A stretch of DNA of 64,000 bases, taken from assembly GCF_017744445.1 (NCBI RefSeq), contig NZ_JAGIBH010000005.1:310001-374000 (forward strand). Reading direction: 5' to 3'. A model generated the notes under the pieces. That model was not told the origin of the DNA, ran no database searches, and worked only from the letters and a program-made list of their open reading frames with translations. A program made the position numbers and the translations under genes. The DNA is from Caulobacter sp. Its GTDB lineage: Bacteria > Pseudomonadota > Alphaproteobacteria > Caulobacterales > Caulobacteraceae. Below are positions 42,515 to 51,037 of this stretch, one piece after another (within the stretch, counting starts at the first letter, position 1; each line of letters opens with the position of its first letter).

Positions 42515-43639
42515 GTGGCCGCCGCCAAACGCGTCTGCTTCCTCTACATCGCGCAACACCATCAGGTCTGGCACAGCCTGTCGGTGGCCGTCGCCATGGC
42601 TAGACGCTGGCCGACCATCAAGGTCGAGATCGCCGCGACCACGCCCGAACTGATCGACTATGTCGCCAGCCTGCTGGCCGAGCTGGGCGGCGCGCCGATC
42701 GAGCTCGTTTTGCTGCCGCCGGCCTGGCTGCGTCGCCTGGGCAGCGGGGCGCCGCCCAAGGCGCCGATGCTGATCGCCAACGCCCTGCGCCTGGCCCGCT
42801 ATGACGCGGTGATCACACCCGAGCGCACCACTGCCCTACTCCGCCGCATCGGCGTGCGCCATCCGCTGCTGGTCTACACCCAGCACGGGGCCGGCGACCG
42901 CGAAGGTCCGTTCGAGCCGCGCCTGAAGTTGTTCGACCTGGTCATGGCCGCCGGCCGCAAGCAGCGCGACCGGATGATGGACGAGGGCTGGGTCACCGAA
43001 GACACCTGCGCCATGGTCGGCTACCCCAAGTTCGACCTGGTCGACGAGCTGCCCCAGCGCGAAGTCCCGCGTTTCGACAAGCCCGGCCCGGTGGTGCTGT
43101 ACAACCCGCACTTCCATGCTGAACTCGGCTCGTGGCCCAAGTGGGGCCAGCAGGTGCTGGAATATTTCGCGGCCAACGACCGCTACAACCTGATCTTCGC
43201 CCCGCACATCCGGCTGTTCGAGACCGCCTCGATGGACGAACGCGGGGCGTTCAAGCGCTTCGCCGAGAACCCACGCATCCATGTCGACCTGGGCGGCCCG
43301 GCGGCGGCGGACATGACGTACACCAAGGCCGCCGACCTCTATCTGGGCGACGTCTCTAGCCAGGTCTACGAGTTCCTGCGCACGCCCAAGCCGTGCCTGT
43401 TCCTCAACAGCAGCGGCGCGTCCTGGTGTGGCGATCCCAGCTTCCATCACTGGCTGTACGGCCCGGTGCTGGAGAACGTCGACAATCTGGGCGAAGCGCT
43501 GGACCAGGCCTTCGCGACCCACGACGACTATCGCGAGACCCAGGCCTGGGGGATCGACGAGACCTTCGACGTCAGCAACACCCCCGCCTCGTTGCGCGCG
43601 GCTCGCGCCATCGTCGACAAGCTGGAGCGCGCGGCATGA
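42515..43639 (+). CDS. CDP-glycerol glycerophosphotransferase-like protein
   Basis: The 374-residue protein resembles the TagB/TagF family (PF04464), GT-B-fold enzymes that transfer glycerol phosphate from CDP-glycerol in teichoic acid synthesis. Visible features are the early Q-H-H-Q-V-W-H motif, Y-T-Q-H-G-A-G-D near 126, Y-N-P-H-F-H-A-E-L-G-S-W near 190 and A-D-L-Y-L-G-D-V-S-S-Q-V-Y-E-F near 273, the last being the donor-binding pattern. In this locus it could transfer phosphoglycerate from a CDP-activated donor onto ceramide phosphoglycerate. Start GTG at 42515; it overlaps the flippase gene by ATGA. Confidence 0.8.
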   Translation: MAAAKRVCFLYIAQHHQVWHSLSVAVAMARRWPTIKVEIAATTPELIDYVASLLAELGGAPIELVLLPPAWLRRLGSGAPPKAPMLIANALRLARYDAVITPERTTALLRRIGVRHPLLVYTQHGAGDREGPFEPRLKLFDLVMAAGRKQRDRMMDEGWVTEDTCAMVGYPKFDLVDELPQREVPRFDKPGPVVLYNPHFHAELGSWPKWGQQVLEYFAANDRYNLIFAPHIRLFETASMDERGAFKRFAENPRIHVDLGGPAAADMTYTKAADLYLGDVSSQVYEFLRTPKPCLFLNSSGASWCGDPSFHHWLYGPVLENVDNLGEALDQAFATHDDYRETQAWGIDETFDVSNTPASLRAARAIVDKLERAA

Positions 43640-45015
43640 CCGACGCCGCGCCGCCGCCTGTTTCCCCGCTCAAGAAGGTGCTGAGCAATGCCGGCCAGCT
43701 GCTGAGCGGCCGCGTGGTCAACGCCGTCGTCGGCCTGGCCTACATCGCCCTGACCGCCCGGAGCCTCGGCAAGGAAGCCATGGGCGTGGTGGTGCTGATC
43801 AACGCCTTCGCCCAGTTCCTGGGCGAGGTGGCGCACTTCCAATCCTGGCAGACCCTGATCACGTACGGCACGGCCCCGGCCATGGACGACGACAAGCCCA
43901 AGTTCCAGCAGGTGCTGCGGCTGTCGCTGCTGCTGGACCTGATCAGCGGCGTGCTGGGCACGGCCCTGGGCATCGGCGGGGCCTTCCTGTTCTGGCGGCA
44001 ACTGCAATGGCCGGCGGACATGAGCGGCTATGGCGCGCTGTATGCCCTGTCGATCGGCGTGATGACCTCGGCCACGGGCGTGGGCCTGCTGCGTCTGTTC
44101 GACCGCTTCCGCTTCCTGGCGGCCCAGCAGGCGGTCAGTTCGCTGGTGCGGATGATCGGTTGCGCGATCTGCGCCGTGACCAATGCCCCAATCCAGTGGT
44201 TCCTGCTGGCCTGGGCGGCCGGCACCTTCGTCTCGTTCTTCTACATCGCTGGCATCGCGATCTGGGACCTGAACAAGCGCGGCCTGCTGCAGGGCTTCAC
44301 CCTGGTGGGCCCGACCAGCCAAGGCATGCCCGGCGTCTGGCGCTTCGCGATGGCCACGAACTTCTCCAGCACGGTCGATGTCGGCTTCACCCACGTGTTG
44401 ACCCTGGTGGTCGGCGCCATGCTGGGTCCGGTGCAGGCGGCCTACTGGCGGATCGGCAAGCAGGTGGCCGACGGCATGGCCAAGCCGGCCCGGCTGATGG
44501 TGCCGGCCATGTATCCCGAACTGGCCAAAATGCGTACGACGGGCGGCCAGCAGGCCATGACCAAGCTGGCCATGCAGATCGGCCTGATCGGCGGCGCGGC
44601 CGCCGGCGTGCTGCTGCTGGTCAGCCTGGTCGCCGGCAAGTGGATCCTCGAGATCGTGATGGGCAAGGCCTTCGGTGACGCCGCCGGCGTCATGAACTGG
44701 CAGGTGGCCGCCGCGGCCATCGCCATCCTGTCCCTGCCGCTGGAGCCCATGCTGGTCTCGATGCGCGCCGCCGGCGCCGCCTTGGCCGTTCGCCTGGTGG
44801 TCGTTATCGCCTATCTCGCGGCCCTCGCACCGCTTATCAACGCCTTCGGCCTGACCGGAGCGGGCGCCGCACTGGTTGCGTCCGCTTTGGCGATGGCCGT
44901 GGGCATGTATTTCATGGCGCGTCACAGGCTCGCCCGACTCGCGACGGAGGAAGGCTCCGCGCGCACCGACAAAGACGATGAAAGACTATCCTATGATCAC
45001 CCCCACGGCGCCTGA
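43636..45015 (+). CDS. polysaccharide-type (MVF/Wzx-like) lipid flippase
   Basis: The 459-residue inner-membrane protein has about twelve to fourteen hydrophobic helices and resembles O-antigen/teichoic-acid flippases, which move lipid-linked substrates to the periplasmic face. G-R-V-V-N-A-V-V-G-L near 24 and R-S-L-G-K-E-A-M-G near 41 fit the family opening. Embedded between a head-group enzyme and the acyl-ACP ligase of the ceramide locus, it may flip a ceramide-based lipid. Its start overlaps the upstream gene and its end overlaps the ligase gene start by 23 bases. Confidence 0.78.
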   Translation: MTDAAPPPVSPLKKVLSNAGQLLSGRVVNAVVGLAYIALTARSLGKEAMGVVVLINAFAQFLGEVAHFQSWQTLITYGTAPAMDDDKPKFQQVLRLSLLLDLISGVLGTALGIGGAFLFWRQLQWPADMSGYGALYALSIGVMTSATGVGLLRLFDRFRFLAAQQAVSSLVRMIGCAICAVTNAPIQWFLLAWAAGTFVSFFYIAGIAIWDLNKRGLLQGFTLVGPTSQGMPGVWRFAMATNFSSTVDVGFTHVLTLVVGAMLGPVQAAYWRIGKQVADGMAKPARLMVPAMYPELAKMRTTGGQQAMTKLAMQIGLIGGAAAGVLLLVSLVAGKWILEIVMGKAFGDAAGVMNWQVAAAAIAILSLPLEPMLVSMRAAGAALAVRLVVVIAYLAALAPLINAFGLTGAGAALVASALAMAVGMYFMARHRLARLATEEGSARTDKDDERLSYDHPHGA

Positions 45016-46696
45016 GCGTACTGTCCGGTTCGCCGACTTCCCGACCCTGACCCAGGCGCTGGACTTCGCCGCCAAGGGTGAGACGGGCGTCAATCTGTAC
45101 TCGCTGCGCGGCGAGCTGGTCGAAGCCATCCCCTACGCCAAGCTGCGCGAGGACGCCCTGGTGCTGGCGCGCCGCCTGCTGGCCACGGGCGCCAAGGTCG
45201 GCGACAGCGTGGCCCTGCTGGCCGAGACCGACACCGACTTCGTGCGGGCCTTCTTCGCCTGCCAATATGCCGGGCTGCTGCCGGCGCCGATGGCCCTGCC
45301 GACCCCGCTGGGCGGCCGCGCGGCCTATATCGAGCAGATCAAGAACCTGGTGACCTCGGCCAAGGCCAAGATCCTGATCGGCCCGGTCGGCCTGAAGGAC
45401 TGGATCGCCGAGATCGGCGAGGCCGCGGGCCTGGAATTCGCCGGCGTCCTGGCAGACCTGCCGGAAGACGGCGGCGCCGAACTCCCCACGATCACCCCGG
45501 ACAGCCCCTGCTATCTCCAGTTCTCGTCGGGCAGCACCCGCACCCCGACCGGCGTTCTGGTCCTGCACAAGGCCCTGATGGCCAACTGCGTGGCGATCAC
45601 CCGCGATGGCCTGCAGGTCGTGCCGAGCGACCGCGCCATCTCGTGGCTCCCGCTCTACCACGACATGGGCCTGATCGGCTTCCTGCTGGCCCCGCTGAGC
45701 TGCCAGATGTCGGTCGACCTGCTGCCGACCGGCGCGTTCGTGCGCCGTCCGCTGCTGTGGATCGACCTGATCTCGCGCAACAAGGCCACCACCGCCTATA
45801 GCCCCACCTTCGGCTACGAGCTGTGCGCCCGCCGCGTCCAGGGCCAGTCGCTCGAGAGCTACGACCTCAGCCACTGGCGCCAGGCGGGCCTGGGCGGCGA
45901 CATGATCCGCATGCCGCCGCTGAAGGCCTTCGCCGAGGCGTTCGGTCCGGCCGGCTTCTCGGACAAGGCGTTCGTGGCCAGCTACGGCATGGCCGAGGCG
46001 ACCCTGGCCCTGTCGATGGCCCCGCTGGGCAAGGGCCTGCGCGCCGAGACCCTGGATGTCGAACGCCTGGAACGTGACAACCTCGCCGTCGACGCCCCGG
46101 AAGGCTCGGACCGCGCCCGCGACTTCGCCCGCTGCGGCCCCGCCCTGCCCGATCACTTCCTGGAAGTCCGCGACGAGAACGGCGCGGTCCTGCCCGAGCG
46201 CGGCGTCGGCCGCATCTTCGCCAAGGGCCCCTCGATCATGAGCGGCTACTTCGCCAATCCGGACGAGAGCGCCCGCGTGCTGTCGGCCGACGGCTGGCTG
46301 GACACCGGCGACATCGGCTTCAAGATCGAAGGCGAGATCGTCATCACCGGCCGCGCCAAGGACCTGATCATCCTCAATGGCCGCAACATCTGGCCGCAGG
46401 ACCTGGAGTGGACCGCCGACCACGAGATCGACGGCCTGCGCAGCGGCGATGTCTGCGCCTTCGCCATCCCGGCCGAACCGGAAGACCAGATCGTGGTGCT
46501 GGTTCAGGCGCGCGGCGGCGACGCCGACAGCCGCGCGGCCCTGGTCGAACAGGTCACTACCCTGCTGCGCACGCGCCACGGCGTCGACGCCAAGGTGAAA
46601 CTGGTCGGCGCCCACGCCCTGCCCCAGACCTCGTCGGGCAAGCTCAGCCGCTCCAAGGCCAAGGTCGCCTACCTGGCCGGGAACTACGGTGACTAG
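44993..46696 (+). CDS. fatty acyl-AMP ligase / acyl-ACP synthetase for ceramide synthesis
   Basis: The 567-residue ANL-superfamily enzyme activates a fatty acid with ATP and loads it onto a carrier, here most likely the adjacent acyl carrier protein. The P-loop is F-S-S-G-S-T-R-T-P-T-G-V near 180; others are W-L-P-L-Y-H-D-M-G-L near 220, S-Y-G-M-A-E-A-T near 328, and D-T-G-D-I-G-F near 440. The insertion near the A5 motif is typical of acyl-AMP ligases. Two ATGs are possible, 44978 and 44993; I used the second. The CerR gene starts inside its last codons (46689), so they are coupled. I recall the C. crescentus counterpart as the acyl-CoA/ACP synthetase of the ceramide pathway. Confidence 0.85.
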   Translation: MITPTAPERTVRFADFPTLTQALDFAAKGETGVNLYSLRGELVEAIPYAKLREDALVLARRLLATGAKVGDSVALLAETDTDFVRAFFACQYAGLLPAPMALPTPLGGRAAYIEQIKNLVTSAKAKILIGPVGLKDWIAEIGEAAGLEFAGVLADLPEDGGAELPTITPDSPCYLQFSSGSTRTPTGVLVLHKALMANCVAITRDGLQVVPSDRAISWLPLYHDMGLIGFLLAPLSCQMSVDLLPTGAFVRRPLLWIDLISRNKATTAYSPTFGYELCARRVQGQSLESYDLSHWRQAGLGGDMIRMPPLKAFAEAFGPAGFSDKAFVASYGMAEATLALSMAPLGKGLRAETLDVERLERDNLAVDAPEGSDRARDFARCGPALPDHFLEVRDENGAVLPERGVGRIFAKGPSIMSGYFANPDESARVLSADGWLDTGDIGFKIEGEIVITGRAKDLIILNGRNIWPQDLEWTADHEIDGLRSGDVCAFAIPAEPEDQIVVLVQARGGDADSRAALVEQVTTLLRTRHGVDAKVKLVGAHALPQTSSGKLSRSKAKVAYLAGNYGD

Positions 46697-47633
46697 GCGT
46701 ATCGCAGCCGTCACCGGCGCCACGGGCTTCCTGGGCCGTCACCTGGTCCGCGCCCTGGCCCGGGACGGCTGGACGCCCCGCGTCCTGGTGCGCCGCGACC
46801 CAGTCCACCCGTTCTGGCGCGATATCGAGGTCGAGGTCGTCGTCGGCGACCTCAAGACCCCTGGCGCGCTGGATCGCATGAGCCAAGGCGCCGAGGTCGT
46901 CATCCACGTGGCCGGCCTGATTAAGGCCGCCTCGCTGGAAGGCTTCAACGCCGTCAACCGCGACGGAGCCGCCGCCGCCGCCCAGGCCGCCAAGGAGGCC
47001 GGCGCGCGCTTCATCCTCGTTTCCAGCCAGGCCGCCCGCGAGCCGCAGCTGTCGAACTACGCCGCCAGCAAGCGTGCGGGCGAGGATGCGGTCCTCGAAG
47101 TCCTGCCCGACGCCCTGATCGTGCGTCCGCCGACCATCTATGGTCCTGGCGACACCGAGACCCTGGTCCTGTTCAAGCTGGCCGCGAAAAGCCCGGTCCT
47201 GCCAGTGCTGTCGCCCGATATGCGGATCGCCATGATCCACGTCCAGGACGCGGCGGCCAAGCTTGCAAGCTATTGCAAAAACCCGATTTCGGGCCTGGTA
47301 GAGCTCTCGGATGTGCGGCGCGACGGTTACACCTTGGCGGAAATCATGAGCGCGGCGGGTGCGACAATGGGCGCAAACCCGCGCCTAGCAAGGCTTCCCG
47401 ACGGCGTACTGGCTTTGGCCGGAAACCTAGCGGACGCTTGGTCTTTCGCCACAAGAACCCCGACAGTTTTCGGCTCCGGCAAGGTTCGGGAGTTGCTTCA
47501 CCGCGATTGGTCCCTATCTAGCGCTCCGATGTCTGAGGGAGTACCCAGCGTGTTCGGCCTGATGGACGGGTTTGCTCACACCGTCGATTGGTACCGAACT
47601 GAGGGCTGGTTGCCTGAAAATATCGTCGCCTAA
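46689..47633 (+). CDS. cerR: NAD(P)-dependent extended SDR, ceramide reductase CerR
   Basis: The 314-residue enzyme has the dinucleotide motif T-G-A-T-G-F-L-G (9-16), catalytic Ser112/113 and Tyr124-x3-Lys128 (N-Y-A-A-S-K), and P-P-T-I-Y-G-P-G. In bacterial ceramide synthesis it reduces the 3-keto group after N-acylation, unlike in eukaryotes where reduction comes first. The GTG start at 46689 overlaps the ligase end. Codon use weakens over the last 130 codons (more A/T third bases: GCA, TTT, CTA), while the protein still looks intact. Confidence 0.88.
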   Translation: MTRRIAAVTGATGFLGRHLVRALARDGWTPRVLVRRDPVHPFWRDIEVEVVVGDLKTPGALDRMSQGAEVVIHVAGLIKAASLEGFNAVNRDGAAAAAQAAKEAGARFILVSSQAAREPQLSNYAASKRAGEDAVLEVLPDALIVRPPTIYGPGDTETLVLFKLAAKSPVLPVLSPDMRIAMIHVQDAAAKLASYCKNPISGLVELSDVRRDGYTLAEIMSAAGATMGANPRLARLPDGVLALAGNLADAWSFATRTPTVFGSGKVRELLHRDWSLSSAPMSEGVPSVFGLMDGFAHTVDWYRTEGWLPENIVA

Positions 47634-47710
47634 TTCGAATAAGGCGGAAATCTGACAGACTCGCCGTTACAGTAGTGTCACGGGTGGGGCTCCCGGAGGT
47701 TTGATTTAGA

Positions 47711-47962
47711 ATGGAAACGGTGACGGATCTCAGCTTGCGCGAGATCGGTGTGGCTGCGAGCAAGGTTCTAGGACGGCCCGTCGAAGTGCGCGCAGAGTCG
47801 CATATTGGCCGTGACCTCGCTGTCGACTCCCTGGCCCTCATGAACATCATCATGGAGCTCGAAGACACCTTCGACATCTCCGTTCCCCTGGATCGCCTGG
47901 CTTCGGTCGAGACCGCCGGCGATCTTTCCAAACTGATCAACGATCTCCGGACTAGGGCTTAA
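47711..47962 (+). CDS. acyl carrier protein of the ceramide pathway
   Basis: The 83-residue four-helix carrier has the phosphopantetheine serine at Ser40 in V-D-S-L-A-L-M. It is not the general fatty acid ACP, which has D-S-L-D-T-V; it is a dedicated copy placed between CerR and serine palmitoyltransferase and presumably provides the acyl-ACP substrate for long-chain base synthesis or N-acylation. Spt begins three bases after its stop. GGAGG lies 11 bases before the ATG. Confidence 0.9.
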   Translation: METVTDLSLREIGVAASKVLGRPVEVRAESHIGRDLAVDSLALMNIIMELEDTFDISVPLDRLASVETAGDLSKLINDLRTRA

Positions 47963-47965
47963 CGA

Positions 47966-49180
47966 ATGGGGCTGTTTGATAAGCACCTGGCCTATCGCGA
48001 CGCGTACAAGGCCATTCAGGACGCCGGCGCCGACCCGTTCAAGGTCCGCTTCGACAAGGTGATCTCGCCGACCGAAGGCGTCGTCGAGGGCCGCCCGACC
48101 ATCCTGCTGGGCACCAACAACTATCTGGGCCTGACCTTCGACCAGCAGGCGATCGACGCCTCGGTCAAGGCCGTCCAGGAACGCGGCACCGGCACGACCG
48201 GCTCGCGCATCGCCAACGGTTCGTTCGAGGCTCACGTCGAGCTCGAGCAGGAACTGGCCAAGTTCTACGGCCGTAAGCACGCCATGGTCTTCACGACCGG
48301 CTACCAGGCCAATCTGGGCGTGCTGTCGACCCTGGTGGGTCGCGGCGACCACCTGATCCTGGACGCCGACAGCCACGCCTCGATCTATGACGCCTCGCGT
48401 CTGGGCCAGGCCGAGGTCATCCGCTTTCGCCACAACGACCCCGAAGACCTGGCCAAGCGCCTGCGCCGCCTGGGCGACGCGCCGGGCGAACGCCTGATCG
48501 TGGTCGAAGGCGTCTATTCGATGATCGGCGACGTCGCGCCGCTGAAGGAAATCGCCGCCGTGAAGCGTGAGCTGGGCGGCTATCTGCTGGTCGACGAAGC
48601 CCACTCGATGGGCGTGCTGGGCGCGACGGGCCGCGGCCTGGCCGAAGCGGCCGGCGTGGAAGACGACGTCGACTTCATCGTCGGCACCTTCTCCAAGAGC
48701 CTGGGCGCCATCGGCGGCTTCTGCGTCTCGAACGTCGACGACTTCGACGTCATGCGCGTCGTCTGCCGTCCCTACATGTTCACCGCCTCGCTGCCGCCGG
48801 CCGTGGTCGCCTCGACCATTACCGCCCTGCGCCGCATGATCGAGCAGCCCGAGCTGCGCGACCGCCTGAACCAGAACGCCAAGCGCCTGTATGACGGCCT
48901 GACCGCCATGGGCTTCCACACCGGCCCGACGGCCAGCCCGGTGGTCGCCACGACCATGCCGGACCAGGAGCGCGCCATCGCCATGTGGAACGGCCTGCTG
49001 CAGGCCGGCGTCTACCTGAACCTGGCCCTGCCCCCCGCCACGCCCGACAGCCGTCCGCTGCTGCGCGCCAGCGTCAGCGCCGCCCACACCGACGAGCAGA
49101 TCGACGCGGTCCTCAAGACCTTCGCCGAAATCGGCGCGGCCCTGGGCGTCATCGAGCCGCTGAAGCGCGCGCGCGCCTGA
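47966..49180 (+). CDS. spt: serine palmitoyltransferase
   Basis: Spt condenses serine with an acyl thioester to 3-ketosphinganine, the first step of sphingolipid synthesis. The 404-residue alpha-oxoamine synthase (PLP-dependent) has the cofactor lysine Lys244 in T-F-S-K-S-L-G, Asp210 and His213 in V-D-E-A-H-S-M-G, and stacking His137 in A-D-S-H-A-S. T-G-S-R-I-A-N-G-S near 78 and the C-terminal P-P-A-T-P-D-S-R-P-L-L-R-A-S-V-S-A-A-H-T identify the family; 8-amino-7-oxononanoate synthase is the alternative but the neighbours decide. A terminator follows. Confidence 0.95.
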   Translation: MGLFDKHLAYRDAYKAIQDAGADPFKVRFDKVISPTEGVVEGRPTILLGTNNYLGLTFDQQAIDASVKAVQERGTGTTGSRIANGSFEAHVELEQELAKFYGRKHAMVFTTGYQANLGVLSTLVGRGDHLILDADSHASIYDASRLGQAEVIRFRHNDPEDLAKRLRRLGDAPGERLIVVEGVYSMIGDVAPLKEIAAVKRELGGYLLVDEAHSMGVLGATGRGLAEAAGVEDDVDFIVGTFSKSLGAIGGFCVSNVDDFDVMRVVCRPYMFTASLPPAVVASTITALRRMIEQPELRDRLNQNAKRLYDGLTAMGFHTGPTASPVVATTMPDQERAIAMWNGLLQAGVYLNLALPPATPDSRPLLRASVSAAHTDEQIDAVLKTFAEIGAALGVIEPLKRARA

Positions 49181-49203
49181 GACCGCTCACGTCGCTGAAA
49201 ACG

Positions 49204-49236
49204 AAAACGCCCGGGCTTTGCGGCCCGGGCGTTTTT
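49204..49236 (+). terminator. rho-independent terminator after spt
   Basis: AACGCCCGGGC pairs with GCCCGGGCGTT around a six-base loop and runs into five T. It ends the long rightward transcript of the ceramide backbone genes; the convergent head-group genes finish six bases later. Confidence 0.92.
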
Positions 49237-49241
49237 GTTTG

Positions 49242-50123
49242 TCAGGCCGCCTTGCGCCGGCTCTTCCAGACCTTCAGCAGCACGCCCGGCGCCGCCAGGA
49301 TCGGATGCCGCTCCCGCCAGGGCGTGACCTCGACGGCCACGCCGGTGTGGCGCTCGATCTTCCAGGCGGCGTAGCGGGCCGCACCCTGGAAGGTGAAGGA
49401 CGCCTTCATCAGCCGCGCGGCGTTCAACGGCTTGCCCAGCAGCTTGCGCGGGGTCCAGGCCTGGCGGACGCGGATCCGCTCGGCCTCGCCCATCGCCCCG
49501 CCCTGGTCGGCCTGCACGGCCTCCATGACACGGTCGTAGCGGGCCGGATCGAAGGTCAGGATGGATACCTCGCGGCCGGCCTTCTCGACCCGCAGCTCGG
49601 CCTTGTAGGTCTCCTGGAACAGCGCGGTCCACAAAGCGTGCGGAGACCCGCCAGCCGGACCCAGCGCCTGGGCGTAGCCGGCGGCCGTGCGGCAGGCGTC
49701 CGTCACCGCATCGATCACCGTCTCGCGCGCGCCCTCGCCCGCCCAGATCAAGGCGCAGGGCTGGACAAAGCGCGCCCAGATCGTGGTGTCGTAGTCGCCG
49801 CCGCCAACAGTCTTGCGGAACTGGCTCAGGGTCATGGACGCGACCTTGGCCCGCAGCACCTCTCCGCCGTGTTCCAGCTCGTGGTAGCTGACGTCCGGCC
49901 ACAGGATGCGGGTGAAGAACCCGCGCCAGCCCGCGGGCGGCTTCTCGGTCAGCACGTAGTAGTCCAGCACCCCGGACAGGTCGCCGGTCCGCAGGATCGA
50001 GCCGTAGAACAGCACCGCCCGCGCATCGGGAAAGATCGTCGCCAGATGCTCGGCGAAGGCGGTGATCGGCGCGGGGGTCGAAACGGACAGCTCGGCCGCG
50101 ACCTGGTCGCGAAGCCGGCTCAT
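49242..50123 (-). CDS. cpgC: Tam41-like nucleotidyltransferase, putative CpgC
   Basis: The 293-residue protein has a polymerase-beta-type nucleotidyltransferase opening (A-V-L-F-Y-G-S-I-L-R then L-D-Y-Y-V-L-T near 38-60), like Tam41, the mitochondrial CDP-diacylglycerol synthase. W-A-R-F-V-Q-P about 115 and a basic C-terminus continue the resemblance. No membrane helix is obvious. In the ceramide phosphoglycerate locus it may activate ceramide 1-phosphate or another intermediate with CTP. I recall this position in C. crescentus as cpgC. Overlaps the kinase gene by ATGA. Confidence 0.7.
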   Translation of the reverse strand: MSRLRDQVAAELSVSTPAPITAFAEHLATIFPDARAVLFYGSILRTGDLSGVLDYYVLTEKPPAGWRGFFTRILWPDVSYHELEHGGEVLRAKVASMTLSQFRKTVGGGDYDTTIWARFVQPCALIWAGEGARETVIDAVTDACRTAAGYAQALGPAGGSPHALWTALFQETYKAELRVEKAGREVSILTFDPARYDRVMEAVQADQGGAMGEAERIRVRQAWTPRKLLGKPLNAARLMKASFTFQGAARYAAWKIERHTGVAVEVTPWRERHPILAAPGVLLKVWKSRRKAA

Positions 50124-51037
50124 CCGACCAGGAACCTCAGGGCCGGCCCTAGGCCGATGGTCAGCTCGCCGCCCTCGAACACCTCGCCGTCCAGCACGAA
50201 CGGCGCGCCGCCGGCCAGGCTGATCTCGCGCGGGTCACGGCGGCGATAGCCCATGCCTTCCAGGGCCGGCACGACCTTGCCACTCAGCACCATCGGGAAG
50301 GCCTTGAGCAGACGACGCGGGGGCGCGTCGACATCCAGCATCTTCAGCCCCTCGCGCGGCGCGCCGAAGGGCATGACGCCGAACGGCAGGCGCTTCAGCG
50401 CCGTGGCCAGCACCGCGAAACGCTCGCCCTCGGGCTGGGCCTCGCCGTCCAGGGCGATCTTGGCCGGCACGCCTTCGCGCCACTCGTCGCGGCTACCGCC
50501 GAACACGGCCCGCAGCGCGGCGGTGACGATGGTCACGGCCACGGCCAGGTTATGGAAAAAGCCGACCTTGTGGACCCGCTGGGCCAGGGTCGTGGCCTTC
50601 ACCGGCGCGCCGACGCCGAAGAAGAAGCCCTGCAGGCACGGCCGATGGCCGTCGGCCCAGGTGACCCGCAGCGGCGGCCGCGACTTGACGGTCGGCTCGG
50701 CGCGGCGGGCGGCGATCAGGGCTTCCTCCAGCCGCCAGTCGTCGGGCGTGCCCAGGTCGATGGCCAGCACGTTGGTCTTGCCCGAGGGCAGCACCGCCAG
50801 CATCGGCAGGTTCTCGCCGAAGGTATGGGGCAACAGGCTGATGACGTCGCGAACGGTGCCGTCGCCGCCGTCGATGACCAGCAGATCGAGGCCGTCGCGG
50901 GCAAAAGTCTCCAGCTCGGTTCGCAGGGCGTCGCGACCGAACGGCTCGACCAGGATCACCCCCTCGGGCGTGGGCCCGGGCGGATGTAGCCGATTACCGT
51001 GGCTCTTCGGATTGCGGACGACCCCGATGCGCGTCAT
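50120..51037 (-). CDS. cpgB: diacylglycerol-kinase-family lipid kinase, ceramide kinase CpgB
   Basis: The 305-residue protein carries the DAGK catalytic-domain signature G-G-D-G-T (57-61) in V-I-D-G-G-D-G-T-V-R-D-V, a second glycine-rich turn (P-S-G-K-T-N-V-L-A) near 86, and a beta-rich C-terminal domain ending F-V-L-D-G-E-V-F. P-S-G-K-T-N replaces the usual P-x-G-T-x-N, an odd substitution worth noting. The counterpart in C. crescentus is reported as a distinct ceramide kinase making ceramide 1-phosphate. Start ATG at 51037 overlaps the transferase gene stop. Confidence 0.85.
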   Translation of the reverse strand: MTRIGVVRNPKSHGNRLHPPGPTPEGVILVEPFGRDALRTELETFARDGLDLLVIDGGDGTVRDVISLLPHTFGENLPMLAVLPSGKTNVLAIDLGTPDDWRLEEALIAARRAEPTVKSRPPLRVTWADGHRPCLQGFFFGVGAPVKATTLAQRVHKVGFFHNLAVAVTIVTAALRAVFGGSRDEWREGVPAKIALDGEAQPEGERFAVLATALKRLPFGVMPFGAPREGLKMLDVDAPPRRLLKAFPMVLSGKVVPALEGMGYRRRDPREISLAGGAPFVLDGEVFEGGELTIGLGPALRFLVG

